Source: Bacteroidales bacterium | GTDB taxonomy: Bacteria; Bacteroidota; Bacteroidia; Bacteroidales; 4484-276 | Direction of reading: 5' to 3' | DNA: 64,000 bases | Assembly: GCA_035647615.1 (NCBI GenBank) | Contig: DASRND010000034.1 | Location: 1-64,000 of the forward strand | Notes under the pieces: model-generated | Seen by the model: only the letters and a program-made list of their open reading frames with translations | Database searches by the model: none | What the model was told of the DNA's origin: nothing | Position numbers and translations under genes: made by a program | Shown: one piece after another, positions 26,801 through 33,972 of the stretch | Position numbering within the stretch: the first letter of the stretch is position 1 | Layout of the letters: every line of letters begins with the position of its first letter

Positions 26801-28102
26801 ACTGTAACTCCCATGTCGGGAACCGGAAACGGCACCTTAACAGTTAACTACAGTGCAAATGTCACAGGAAGTTCGCGCGTTGGAAGTATCCTCGTGAAGG
26901 CGTCTGGCGGATCGCCCGCAGTAACGGTTACCGTTTCTCAAAGCGCTTATCCAAGTCAGGTCATTAGTCTGAGTGCCGGATGGCAAGGGCTGTCGAGCTA
27001 CATTATGCCCGCCGATAACAACATCGTAAATGTGTTTGCTCCCCTGTCACCCAAACTAATCATTGCTCAAACTTTGAGCGGCATTTATTATCCGGCAGGG
27101 CCAATCAATACCATCGGCACCTGGGCAAGCCAGTCGGCTTATGCGGTAAAAATGAATAATGCTGCCACGCTATCCATATTTGGAATGCCCGAAACCGACA
27201 AAACCTACGATCTTGTTGCAGGCTGGAACCTGATACCCGTTATCGCCAACAATCCGGTAAACGTAGCCACCCTGACCACAACAGTTAGCTTTCAGATTGT
27301 GAAAGAGGTCGCGGGAACCGGTGTTTACTGGCCAGCCTATGGCATCAACACTATCGGCAACCTGATGCCGGGCAAGGCCTATTACACGCGCGTAGCTTCC
27401 CCTGGTTTTATAACCTTCCCCACAAATACCGATGCAGGCTGGGATGGCAAATATCCTGAGACTACGCTGTTACAAACTCCTTGGAACCAACCGGAAGCTT
27501 CGCCCGTTTCGCATCTGGTTGCTATAGCTCCCGGTGTCACTTCAGGACTTCTGGCCGGCGATATTATAGGCCTGTTTACGCCTGACAATATTTGTTGCGG
27601 CGCAGTCATGGTTGAAATGCCGGGTGAACCGCTGGTTATAAACGCTTTTGGCGACGACCCCACCACTCCGGCAATCGACGGAATGACCGAAGGCGAAGTC
27701 ATGAACTTCCGCATCTTTAATCCTGAAACAGGAAAAGAGGTTACATTGGAAGTTGTGTTTGATGCGCAAATGCCACAGGGTAGAAATTTTGTTAGCCATG
27801 GCATATCGGCAATCAAAGAGCTGAAGATTACCGGTGTGGATGAGGTGGATAATACGAGAATAAACATTTCGGTTTATCCGAATCCGTCAACGGGAGTGTT
27901 TCACGTTAAAACCCTTTCCGGAACCAAAGCCTCATCAGAAATGTCCTGGGAGATTTCAAACACCCACGGGGCAGGTATTGCCAAAGGCAACAACTCTTCT
28001 GACGATTTCACCATCGACATCTCTACCTATCCGAAAGGAATCTATTACTTAAAAATTACACAACGAGGATGGCAAACCGTTGAAAAGCTGGTGGTGCAAT
28101 AA
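20804..28102 (+). CDS. Giant surface protein: beta-solenoid-like region, seven BACON repeats, YWP module, T9SS tail
   Basis: A 2432-residue secreted protein. Order: signal peptide 1-20 (ending GAVAA); a long Asn/Gly/Thr-rich region about 50-1430 with many short strands (GNLTISGNLEMNNAT), probably a right-handed beta-solenoid, containing a duplicated segment of about 165 residues. Then come seven BACON-like domains (about 1440-2045, consensus SNTSWTVS..V.WLTVSPMSG), the unnamed YWP module (about 2053-2344), and a T9SS type A domain (YPNPSTGVFHV to EKLVVQ). BACON domains are thought to bind carbohydrate or mucin. ATG at 20804 gives a normal signal peptide; 20759 overlaps the preceding gene. A role in adhesion or matrix is inferred. 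It is probably cotranscribed with the acylphosphatase-like gene and followed by hairpins at 28113 and 28222. Confidence 0.9.
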   Translation: MKKIVLFLSVALLWGAVAAQNRDLVNLKLQQDEKLVQLAQETLISMEADKAEAIQMATQKNWAPEAETEDYPTRGVTATNVWTGAFNYYWHNAGNWSLGHIPTATEDVIMTSAGYHPPSVASSYDEACRDLTIQSGAGLIIAGLTLTVNGNLTISGNLEMNNATGVLTVYGNVTWKANSTAGFTAAAPFHVHGEWLFESGANANLANGTILFWGTTDKYITSNSLTSSFNNVGSYKSGGAKLGISYNSTQALKINGDIYVHPGAIFGIYNTKDVKLKGSINSNGSFICSFGKLVLNGASQSLRMNVDNYFNNLTFNQSGTVIVNTSNTNVLNVKKDVVISSGVFSLQDRTMKVGGNWTNNVGTSAFNEGTSRVIFNGTGHNYVKTSETFNIIEANMGNALRVDNASSVVTCNQYDWTTGGIDVVAGTFTALDLFDNGLYGSFYVNPGGVINLTNDSWVDLNGEIHNFGGTINVSGTVSDWPYTNDALIEMTSGVIDFKTCGISIRNNARTLTTNISGGTIRMANNFKNERTDVSLSSLTVEMYGPSDATLFLAEGKPIRYLKVDKVASDGMPPSQQQNRDGSLPTDNSKANNVNLVSDIIVNDDVNINGGSLSLNSFEATVNNYLVVDDGGTLIMDNPADVINMIYKYSHLIVKEGGSALLSAGNIYTQGWILPHEGSSFTASPYNTITFTGTTGGGPSCFEPTAVYGNIVINKNPGQTTYIDNLATEPVVVDGNVTINAGNIFELQNNTLNVHGILTDNATSSIVVYDVSKNLAESSSTLLPEQQTNKESRAGTLEIDTDFTLNGLLDIADGNVNVHGRFTMAATGSLIIDGGTFIADSPHVYKGWEFIHGNLQMSDGLFEITHNSIYFSNTANTSISGGILRSGGAFYATGAGVFEPTGGTVEIIGNTSDGTIYCSGGNYFYNLLINKGVADDAPPTPLFDREGNPIEQTRGNTVFVSDLGSQITILGDLTIDAGTLNSNNQTISIGGDWLNNVGVSAFDETAGRVIFNGTDPQFCSTENFNILEINKPSELLYSVGSSTINCEIYDWTSGGLWISPGNFSAADLADDGLFGSFAIFGGTMDLHQDALQYVDLNGEIIVGYDATLNVYGGYGDSWWPYGGDASITMAHPTGVLDFKDVGIIVNNSYSYTFTENITNGTIRTAGNFIAENAAFTPLGGTIELYGGIDAGIINIAGSYFHNLTINKSGGSDGGPEPLITQDRNGQTITLSRANQVNLGGDVFVNGNLTVNAGKLNIGTADYDMTCIGSASIENGATLEMSASTQLKLNTSLTVKNGGTFRSTGAAGLENLVTHAVATNRYLFDVQSGANIAASNTIFEYMGANGINIASGAVVDPAQAFNNCTFRQGASANTLLTMNSSQTLECTGAVFPANNWGGTYNVKKSVNAGRITFNDYSGGFAGAAYESDPYNRIDWFTPGLSASPLTLNVTPPAGTAIINVTSNLAWTATESSAWFSISPSSGTNNGTITVTYNQNTSASGRSGTITISAPSVPNVIVTVNQAGATLAVTPASQNVTAPAGTTTFSVSSNTLWTVSESVSWFTVAPMSGTANGTLTVNYEQNTATTPRTGQITVSSTGLPNVVVTVSQAGAGATLTVTPTNRDVTAASGQTTFGVASNTSWTVSKNVIWLTVSPMSGSSNGTLTVNYEQNTSITPRTGQITVTVAGLTPVVVTVSQAGAGATLTVTPANRDVTAAAGQTTFSVASNTSWTVSKNVIWLTVSPMSGSSNGTLTVNYEQNTSITPRTGQITVTVAGLTPVVVTVSQAGAGATLTVTPANQAVTSGAGSTNFTVASNTSWTVSENVSWLTVSPMSGSANGTLTVNYDQNTSITPRTGQITVTVAGLTPVVVTVSQAGAGATLTVTPANRDVTAAAGQTTFSVASNTSWTVNKNVIWLTVSPMSGSSNGTLTVNYEQNTSITPRTGQITVTVAGLTPVAVTVSQTGAGATLTVTPANHDVTAAAGQTTFGVASNTSWGITESVAWFTVTPMSGTGNGTLTVNYSANVTGSSRVGSILVKASGGSPAVTVTVSQSAYPSQVISLSAGWQGLSSYIMPADNNIVNVFAPLSPKLIIAQTLSGIYYPAGPINTIGTWASQSAYAVKMNNAATLSIFGMPETDKTYDLVAGWNLIPVIANNPVNVATLTTTVSFQIVKEVAGTGVYWPAYGINTIGNLMPGKAYYTRVASPGFITFPTNTDAGWDGKYPETTLLQTPWNQPEASPVSHLVAIAPGVTSGLLAGDIIGLFTPDNICCGAVMVEMPGEPLVINAFGDDPTTPAIDGMTEGEVMNFRIFNPETGKEVTLEVVFDAQMPQGRNFVSHGISAIKELKITGVDEVDNTRINISVYPNPSTGVFHVKTLSGTKASSEMSWEISNTHGAGIAKGNNSSDDFTIDISTYPKGIYYLKITQRGWQTVEKLVVQ
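25631..26686 (+). repeat. Four 264-bp near-identical tandem repeats encoding BACON domains
   Basis: The join GCAACACTTAC recurs at 25631, 25895, 26159, 26423 and 26687, always 264 bases (88 codons) apart. The second half of each unit is almost identical at the DNA level. Units starting at 25895 and 26423 match through nearly their whole length, while the unit between them differs in its first half. Flanking units before 25631 and after 26687 are more diverged. Confidence 0.9.
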
Positions 28103-28112
28103 CATACTGCAA

Positions 28113-28194
28113 GTCACCCCGTGAATTTCACCAAGGATTAGGACTGAGCTTCTGAGAGCAGAAATGCACTCAGAAGCTATTCACGGGGTGACTA
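28113..28194. repeat. Nested long inverted repeat
   Basis: AGTCACCCCGTGAAT (28113-28127) and its perfect complement (28180-28194) enclose a second perfect ten-base inverted repeat, AGCTTCTGAG (28148-28157) with CTCAGAAGCT (28170-28179). The right arms abut; the left arms are separated by a 20-base bulge. It lies directly after the giant surface-protein gene and could fold in its 3' end. No T-run follows, so it is not a simple terminator. Confidence 0.7.
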
Positions 28195-28221
28195 AGCCAA
28201 GAGCGAAAACTGGCACAATCC

Positions 28222-28255
28222 AAAAGCCTCTCTGCGAAATGCGGGGAGGCTTTTT
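28222..28255 (+). terminator. Intrinsic terminator
   Basis: AAAAGCCTC (28222-28230) pairs with GAGGCTTTT (28246-28254), followed by a T-run. It terminates the surface-protein transcript. Confidence 0.8.
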
Positions 28256-28291
28256 CAACTTTTACTAATCTTTTCCCTTTTTAAATTTTCG

Positions 28292-28299
28292 TACTTTTG
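28292..28299 (+). promoter_or_regulatory. -7 box before the DUF4160 remnant
   Basis: TACTTTTG lies 12 bases before the DUF4160 remnant and could drive the DUF2442 gene beyond it. Confidence 0.45.
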
Positions 28300-28310
28300 T
28301 ACAAATAAAA

Positions 28311-28454
28311 TCAGGTATCGTAGAAGGAAAATTCCCAAAACGTGCATTAAATCTTGTCTTGGAATGGTACGAAATTCACAAGGATGAATTAATGGACAAC
28401 TGGAATTCGATAATTGAAACCGGCGAGTACAATAAAATTTCACCTTTAGAATAA
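28311..28454 (+). pseudogene. DUF4160 C-terminal remnant
   Basis: A stop-ended frame of 47 codons without a plausible start reads GIVEGKFPKRALNLVLEWY and then EIHKDELMDNWNSI. This matches the C-terminal part of DUF4160 proteins (usually about 80-90 residues); the N-terminal half (RIGGYRFFF-like, HVHV) is missing. A promoter-like box at 28292-28299 sits where the missing part should be. The DUF2442 gene follows 7 bases after its stop, the usual partner order, so the pair is half decayed. Confidence 0.7.
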
Positions 28455-28461
28455 AGATATT

Positions 28462-28731
28462 ATGTTACTAAACGTCGTAAAGGCTGACTACAAGAAACAA
28501 TACCAAATCCACCTCGAATTTAACAACGGTGAAACGGTGTCGGTTAACCTAAAGGAGGTGGTTTTTAATGACCATCGCAAAATATTCGAGCCACTAAGAG
28601 ATATTGGTTATTTTAAAAAATTCAGTATTACTCTGAACACTATTGCCTGGGAAAATAAGTTGGATCTTGCTCCTGAATTTTTACTGGATCTCGGAAAAAA
28701 GCAGCAGAAAACGCAACTGGACTTTGCTTAA
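28462..28731 (+). CDS. DUF2442 domain-containing protein
   Basis: An 89-residue protein of the DUF2442 family. Visible features: IHLEFNNGETVSVNLKEVVF (about 14-33), DIGYFKKFSITLNTIAWENKLDLAPEFL in two parts at about 50-75. DUF2442 genes commonly sit directly after DUF4160 genes and the pair has been suggested to act as a toxin-antitoxin-like unit (family knowledge, weak). Here the partner is truncated, so this copy is an orphan. A 13-base-pair terminator at 28839-28869 follows. Confidence 0.85.
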   Translation: MLLNVVKADYKKQYQIHLEFNNGETVSVNLKEVVFNDHRKIFEPLRDIGYFKKFSITLNTIAWENKLDLAPEFLLDLGKKQQKTQLDFA

Positions 28732-28838
28732 ATAACCAATCAAGCTTTTGTTAAAACGAAGTTTTGATCGAATCCCGCAATTAAAAATTGAAAACCGGAA
28801 TTCAAAGCGTAAGCCTTTTCATCAAAAGTCAAAAAAAT

Positions 28839-28869
28839 CTCCCCTTCAAAATTCGTTTTTGAAGGGGAG
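28839..28869. terminator. Bidirectional terminator
   Basis: A perfect 13-pair stem, CTCCCCTTCAAAA with TTTTGAAGGGGAG, has a five-base loop. It lies between the convergent DUF2442 gene and the S8 protease gene, with A runs on the left and T-rich sequence on the right, so it can serve both. Confidence 0.8.
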
Positions 28870-28894
28870 CTTTGTTTTTTGACTTGTTTTTTAT

Positions 28895-31800
28895 TTATTT
28901 GATGATAAACTTTTCGTCGAATACAGCCCGTGGGCTTACAATTTTCATGGTGTAAAAGCCGGATGGGAATCCTGTGAAATCGAAGCGCACAGGTTGTGAT
29001 GCGGTGCTCGTAAGATTGCTGCTTTCATAGAGCTGCCTTCCCTGGCTATCAAAAACTTTTACCTGTAAGCTTTCTGTTTCGATTGTGCTTTGCAGATTGA
29101 TGATTCCGGAGGTTGGGTTGGGATAGAGCGCGAAATTGCTTTGCGATCCGGAGAAGTTGGATGAAATTCCGGTTGATTTTAACCTCACAGATGATAATCC
29201 ATCGGCAGCAAAGTATTGCTGATTGGGCATCTGCCCATCAAACAACACGTCGAGCAATTCGGTTTGACCCGTTTTTGCGCGAAATGCTTTAAGATGAATT
29301 TCTTCTCCATCGGCAAAGCCATCTTTTACAGCCGTGAGAGCGTCATCAGCAAATGCTGCAAGCGCATGATTTTGCAATCCTGTGATTTGGGCAATTCCGA
29401 AGCAGGCGCCGCTGGCGTCAAAAGCACCCAAATAATCACCAGCAACCAGACCGGCATCCTGAATCAGGTTTTGCGGCACATGAATCAGATGGGAATTTCC
29501 AGTTGGCACGGGCGTTTCCCAGCTTGTGGTATTTACAATAGCTGATGGTTGTGAAACTCCGGATGAATTGAATGCACATTCGGGATATTGAACCGTCGTT
29601 GCATTGTTCATCAAAACCAAATATGCTTTGCCCGGATTGAGATCAGAAAGTGAATAAACCGATTTATTGGGCCAATACACGCCGGTGCCGGCAATTTCTT
29701 TAACGATGACGGGTTGTGTGCCTGCCGTGGCAAAGATATCTTCAATGTTCACTGCACAATCGCTCCAGCACGGCAAAATGCTCCACCCTGCCGGAATAGA
29801 TAACGTGGGGGGTTGGCGCATCCAACCGGGATAACTAAAGCTGATCGCGTTCAGTGTCTTAATTTTGTAGCCTGGACTATTTTCCCACCTGCCCAAAGTA
29901 TTTACATTTTGTCCGGGATAATAAAATCCATCCATCGATGAGAGAATGACCACATCATCGCTGTGCTGGGCAAATATATCCGATGCATCCGGATACATGT
30001 AATAAACGCTCGAAATGCCACTCCACCCCTGTGGAATCTGGAATTGATTATCATGGATGGGGATGGCAAAAATATCTTCGTAGCTTGTTTCCCAGGGAGC
30101 AATTTCCGCCAAAATTGCTGTCTGGAAATATCCCTCCTGATTGATCGAAACGAAGTACTCGCCGGCAGGAACGTATTCAAATTCATAATAGCCATCAGGA
30201 CCGGAAATAGTAGAAAGTCCAAGGTCATCTATTTCTACCTGAATATTTGCCAGCGGCAAATTGTTATCCCAATTGTACACTATCCCCTGGAGCGTTCCAT
30301 ATGCCTCATCGCCTTCTATATAAACGGTGTAATCTTGCACTTCGCCCCATTCATACCAGGCACAGGGGTCGTCAAAAGGTTCGCCAAAAACAGTTCTGAC
30401 CCGCATGATGTGTTCACCGGGCTGGCAATCCCAGGGCAAATTCACATCAAAGTAATAGAGTTCTCCGCCATTATCGATCAGTTCGTTTTCAAGAATCAAT
30501 TCTTCAGGTTCGAAAATATTATTGTCATTAAAATCAATCCAGATATTCAAGAAATTATAACCAAAATCGGAAGATATCTCCACATAATAATACTCGCCAC
30601 AGGTGAGGGTGGTGGACATATAGGTGAAATCGCCATAGCCATCCGGACTGCAGCCTGACTCTGGATGATAAATATCCTCGAAGAAAAAGTCTTCGATACC
30701 ATCACCACCCCAACATCCGGTTCCATAAAGGTCCTCAGTACAGGGGCCGTCCGGCAACCATAAGTAGATATCAAGGTTGTAAACTTCACCTGCCGAAACA
30801 TAAATTTCATCATAGAAAGTAGCGTAGCCGCTGGCTGAACAGGTGATACTCGTCGTTCCTGCTTCGACATTTATACAATAATAACCCATCGAATTAGACA
30901 ACACTGAGGCACCGGATGGTTGTAGTTGAATAAGCGCTCCGGGAATGGATTCATAAGTCACAGCCGAGACAAACCCTTCGATTCTGCCAAATTGATCTTT
31001 CGGAAGAATATTCAGTGTGTAATCCTCCACCTCGCCATACTCCTCTTCACTGCAAGCATCCGCGCCCTGAATACTGCGTACCGTTCTCAAACGTAATCGG
31101 TATGATCCCACAGGTGCATCTTCCGCAATTGTAATGTTTACTGTTCTCATCACGTTTGCCGTGGAATAGTAGTAATCATTTAGCACTTTCTCTTCAGGTT
31201 CAAAATCCATATTGTCGTTGTAATCTACCCAAGCCGAAACATAATTCCCACCATGGCCGATTTTTAGACTAAGTGAATAGGTCTGCCCCTGAATTACATC
31301 AGCAACTTTATAGGAAAAATCACCATATCCATCTGTACTGCATCCCGAATTGGAATTTTCTAAATTTGCTATGCCCACATAATTTAGATAATCTCCAGCG
31401 CTACACCCTGAAGTATAAAGTCCTGTTTTGCAATAATCAGGCTCAACGGTAACAGCACCGTTGATAATGAATGGAGCGATGAGTGTGCCATTGGGCTGCT
31501 TCAGCACAGATTCCATGATGTTAAATTGCAGGGTTGAGAAATCCGGTGGGGTTTCGCTTGCCTGAAAGTTAACCGTGAACAATCGTGCAGTTCCATCAGG
31601 GCCTGCAGGCGTGAGGCCGGTGGTTCCATTAGAAACCAAAATAAACCCATTGTTCTGATCAGGAGTGACTACCGAAGTAACCGAAGTCCGACCAGTGGAG
31701 GTAAGAAAGTTACTAAATTCCACATCCAAAAGATCCATGTAATCGGGTTCGTAGCTAAAGTTAAATTGATAAGATGCCAGGTTGGTCACATTCTGAATCA

Positions 31801-33292
31801 TAAAATCAATCGAAAAATTTGTTCCCGGAGCAACAGTCTGTAGTAATGGAGTAATGCGAACGATCGTTTGGTTGTTGGTTGCATTTAGTAAAGCCTCAAA
31901 GGCATCTAAGCGGCCATAACCTGTATCGTCATCTTTACCGGGAGCACCCATATCAACACACGACATCTGCATCTTCGAGCGTATCTCTACATTGGTGAGC
32001 GAAGGATTTTCGGCCAGCATCAGCGCGGCAACGCCTGCTGCATGCGGGCAAGCCGAAGAAGTACCATTAAAGAAAGGGTAATAATCTCCACCATCGTAAC
32101 CATCAGCACCTGTAATATCGGTTGTGTAATTCCGGGTACCCGGCGCCAGGAAATCCATTGCGCTGCCATAGTTACTTCCCCACCAGTATTCGCCATCACA
32201 ACTGGTGAAGCTTTTCCGTTCGCCGCAAGGGCTCAATGCGCCAACACAAATTGTATTGGTAAATGAAGCGGGGTATGAAGGCTCGACGCTGAGGTCGTTG
32301 TTGCTATTACCGGAAGCTGCAAAGAGGGTGCAGCCCAGACTAAAAGCATAATCCACTGCATCCTCGAGTGCGCTCGAATAAGAAGTCCCGCCAATGCTTG
32401 CGCTGATAATATCGGCACCGTTGTCGGCTGCCCAGGTTATTCCATTGGCAATGATGCTCCATGCACCCGTGCCATTGTACAATACTTTTACAGGCATAAT
32501 TTTGGTGTTCCACGCAATTCCTGCCACACCCATCCCATTATTACCTGAGGCGCCAACGATACCGGCACAAGCGGTTCCGTGCGCCCCGCCATCTTCTCCC
32601 GGGAGAGGATTTGGATCATTATCATCAAACTGGAAATCGTACCCCGGAACAATCCTGCCTATAAATTCAGGATGGTCGGTGTCCACACCGGTATCAAGGA
32701 TACAAACCACCACATCTTCGCTGCCGGTTTGAAGGTCCCACACGGCCTGCATATTCAGGTCAACGCCCACTTTTCCCACCGGAAAATTGGTTTCAAATTG
32801 AACAGCCTGGCCGGTGTTATTCAAAGCCCATTGTTGTGTATAATAAGGATCGTTCGGCACGCCGGTAATAGTTGCCAGATAATCCGGTTCCGCTACCTCA
32901 ATTTCGTCCAAAGCATTAAGTTTGATTAACGCAGCACTTAAGTCTGTTTTGCGATCCAAATTGATAATGTAATAGCGCTGTAATCCAATTTGAGCTTTTA
33001 AAGCTGCGTTTTTTTCAATGGTTTTTTCAAAAAGCGGTTTCATAGCTTTCATTTTAATATCAGACAAAACATTGTTGACTTGGTCAGAAGTTGTGGTTTT
33101 GCCGCCGTCAGTCATCAGAACCTTGTCGCTGAATTTCACGATGAGTCGGTATGGCGCATGATTGTCGTTTTTTAGTTGTGCAAGATGGTACTGCAGAAGC
33201 TCCTCTTTCGAGCTTTGCTTAGTTACGATTTGCGCTTTGGCCGTCAAAAAACAAATAAAAAGGAGAGAAAATAAAAAGGTACAAATTTTCAT
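28895..33292 (-). CDS. Subtilisin-like (S8) protease with cohesin-like, GEVED, CarbReg and T9SS domains
   Basis: A 1465-residue secreted serine protease. Order: signal peptide 1-20 (TAKA); inhibitor-like propeptide about 45-140; S8 domain about 150-470 with D200 (CILDTGVDTDHPEF), H238 (GAHGTACAGI) and S412 (NGTSSACPHAAG). A cohesin-like domain follows (about 475-625, TPLLQTVAPGTNFSID, YQFNFSYEPDYMDLLDV). Next are two GEVED domains (about 630-780 and 865-1000, each with WVDYNDN or WIDFNDN and YGEVEDY or WGEVQDY). Each GEVED domain is followed by a carboxypeptidase-regulatory-like domain. Then come the unnamed YWP module (about 1082-1369) and a T9SS type A domain (YPNPTSGIINL to DEKFIIK). It degrades extracellular protein; the cohesin-like part suggests binding to partners (inference). 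No TAnnTTTG box was found upstream. Confidence 0.92.
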   Translation of the reverse strand: MKICTFLFSLLFICFLTAKAQIVTKQSSKEELLQYHLAQLKNDNHAPYRLIVKFSDKVLMTDGGKTTTSDQVNNVLSDIKMKAMKPLFEKTIEKNAALKAQIGLQRYYIINLDRKTDLSAALIKLNALDEIEVAEPDYLATITGVPNDPYYTQQWALNNTGQAVQFETNFPVGKVGVDLNMQAVWDLQTGSEDVVVCILDTGVDTDHPEFIGRIVPGYDFQFDDNDPNPLPGEDGGAHGTACAGIVGASGNNGMGVAGIAWNTKIMPVKVLYNGTGAWSIIANGITWAADNGADIISASIGGTSYSSALEDAVDYAFSLGCTLFAASGNSNNDLSVEPSYPASFTNTICVGALSPCGERKSFTSCDGEYWWGSNYGSAMDFLAPGTRNYTTDITGADGYDGGDYYPFFNGTSSACPHAAGVAALMLAENPSLTNVEIRSKMQMSCVDMGAPGKDDDTGYGRLDAFEALLNATNNQTIVRITPLLQTVAPGTNFSIDFMIQNVTNLASYQFNFSYEPDYMDLLDVEFSNFLTSTGRTSVTSVVTPDQNNGFILVSNGTTGLTPAGPDGTARLFTVNFQASETPPDFSTLQFNIMESVLKQPNGTLIAPFIINGAVTVEPDYCKTGLYTSGCSAGDYLNYVGIANLENSNSGCSTDGYGDFSYKVADVIQGQTYSLSLKIGHGGNYVSAWVDYNDNMDFEPEEKVLNDYYYSTANVMRTVNITIAEDAPVGSYRLRLRTVRSIQGADACSEEEYGEVEDYTLNILPKDQFGRIEGFVSAVTYESIPGALIQLQPSGASVLSNSMGYYCINVEAGTTSITCSASGYATFYDEIYVSAGEVYNLDIYLWLPDGPCTEDLYGTGCWGGDGIEDFFFEDIYHPESGCSPDGYGDFTYMSTTLTCGEYYYVEISSDFGYNFLNIWIDFNDNNIFEPEELILENELIDNGGELYYFDVNLPWDCQPGEHIMRVRTVFGEPFDDPCAWYEWGEVQDYTVYIEGDEAYGTLQGIVYNWDNNLPLANIQVEIDDLGLSTISGPDGYYEFEYVPAGEYFVSINQEGYFQTAILAEIAPWETSYEDIFAIPIHDNQFQIPQGWSGISSVYYMYPDASDIFAQHSDDVVILSSMDGFYYPGQNVNTLGRWENSPGYKIKTLNAISFSYPGWMRQPPTLSIPAGWSILPCWSDCAVNIEDIFATAGTQPVIVKEIAGTGVYWPNKSVYSLSDLNPGKAYLVLMNNATTVQYPECAFNSSGVSQPSAIVNTTSWETPVPTGNSHLIHVPQNLIQDAGLVAGDYLGAFDASGACFGIAQITGLQNHALAAFADDALTAVKDGFADGEEIHLKAFRAKTGQTELLDVLFDGQMPNQQYFAADGLSSVRLKSTGISSNFSGSQSNFALYPNPTSGIINLQSTIETESLQVKVFDSQGRQLYESSNLTSTASQPVRFDFTGFPSGFYTMKIVSPRAVFDEKFIIK

Positions 33293-33508
33293 AATACTTA
33301 GGTTTTAATGATTAAAAAAACTGACTTGGAATAAGAATTGCGAAATTAAGTACCGAAATGTTATCAAACTGTTAAGGCCAATTGCCAGCTAATTAAAAAT
33401 GTTTAAAAAGCCAGTTGAAAATGATTTGTCAGGCAAAAGAAGGTTCGACCTGATGCTGCAGGATTTTTTTCGAAGCTTTGTCGGGGAAGGAAATCGGGAG
33501 AAATTTAG

Positions 33509-33583
33509 TGGGATGCACTGGATTCGAACCAGTGGCCTCTGCCGTGTGAAGGCAGCGCTCTGAACCAACTGAGCTAGCATCCC
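33509..33583 (-). tRNA. tRNA-Val (anticodon CAC)
   Basis: A complete cloverleaf on the minus strand. Acceptor arms GGGATGC and GCATCCC pair seven bases, the anticodon arm CTGCC-TTCACAC-GGCAG gives anticodon CAC, and the T arm contains GGTTCGAATCC. The discriminator is A; CCA is not encoded. It reads GUG codons. Confidence 0.92.
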
Positions 33584-33938
33584 ATGCCGCAAAAATAATA
33601 TTTCTTACATTCGGTGAAGCATTTCTTTATTTTTTTGGCTACTTATTATTCTCTTCCATATCCACAATGAATTTTGAGACGAAAAAGTAGAAATTTAAAA
33701 ACAGCAGCCGGGTTGGAATTTCATCTTCTCATTTTAAAATCAGATGTCGGCCCATTGGGGCATTAATTCAAGATTCGAAATTCGATATTCCCTTCGACTA
33801 CGCTGGTTTCGACAAGCTCAACCGCCACAACCACCGCAGGGCAGGCTTAAATCATTATTCATTTGCATTTTCTATCGCATGCAATGTGTCTCTGAGTCTG
33901 CCGACTGAGAACTTATCTAAAAATGGCCAGAGAAATTT
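33584..33938. other. Intergenic spacer between tRNA-Val and holB
   Basis: About 355 bases without a supported gene. They hold the dispersed CCCTTCGACTACGCT element at 33790-33824. No integrase, att-like repeat of the tRNA end or hairpin terminator was recognised. Confidence 0.4.
33790..33824. repeat. Dispersed CCTTCG-type intergenic repeat
   Basis: CCCTTCGACTACGCT matches 14 of 15 bases of the reverse complement of 805-819. It is followed by GGTTTCGACAAGCTCAACCG, which contains the related TCGACAAGCTCA. Such elements recur in intergenic DNA of many bacterial genomes. Confidence 0.5.
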
Positions 33939-33946
33939 TACCTTTG
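33939..33946 (+). promoter_or_regulatory. -7 box for holB
   Basis: TACCTTTG lies 26 bases before the holB ATG. No well-spaced -33 TTTG is seen. Confidence 0.45.
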
Positions 33947-33972
33947 TCGCTTTAGGATAAATTTATAAAAGG

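Noticed and set aside
25115..26945. Regular repeats resembling a CRISPR array
   Set aside because: The period of 264 bases is a whole number of codons, the frame stays open, and the product is a row of BACON domains. There are no short repeats with unique spacers.
28113..28194. Riboswitch or T-box reading of the nested hairpin
   Set aside because: It follows a gene instead of preceding one closely, and no conserved riboswitch or T-box core sequence is present.
11895..33292. One functional cluster of two proteases, giant adhesin and regulator
   Set aside because: They share the YWP module and T9SS tails, but unrelated genes (CYTH, GH125, acylphosphatase) and terminators separate them and orientation differs, so a single operon or dedicated system is not supported.
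33509..33972. A tRNA-associated genomic island at tRNA-Val
   Set aside because: No integrase, no repeat of the tRNA 3' end and ordinary replication genes follow.
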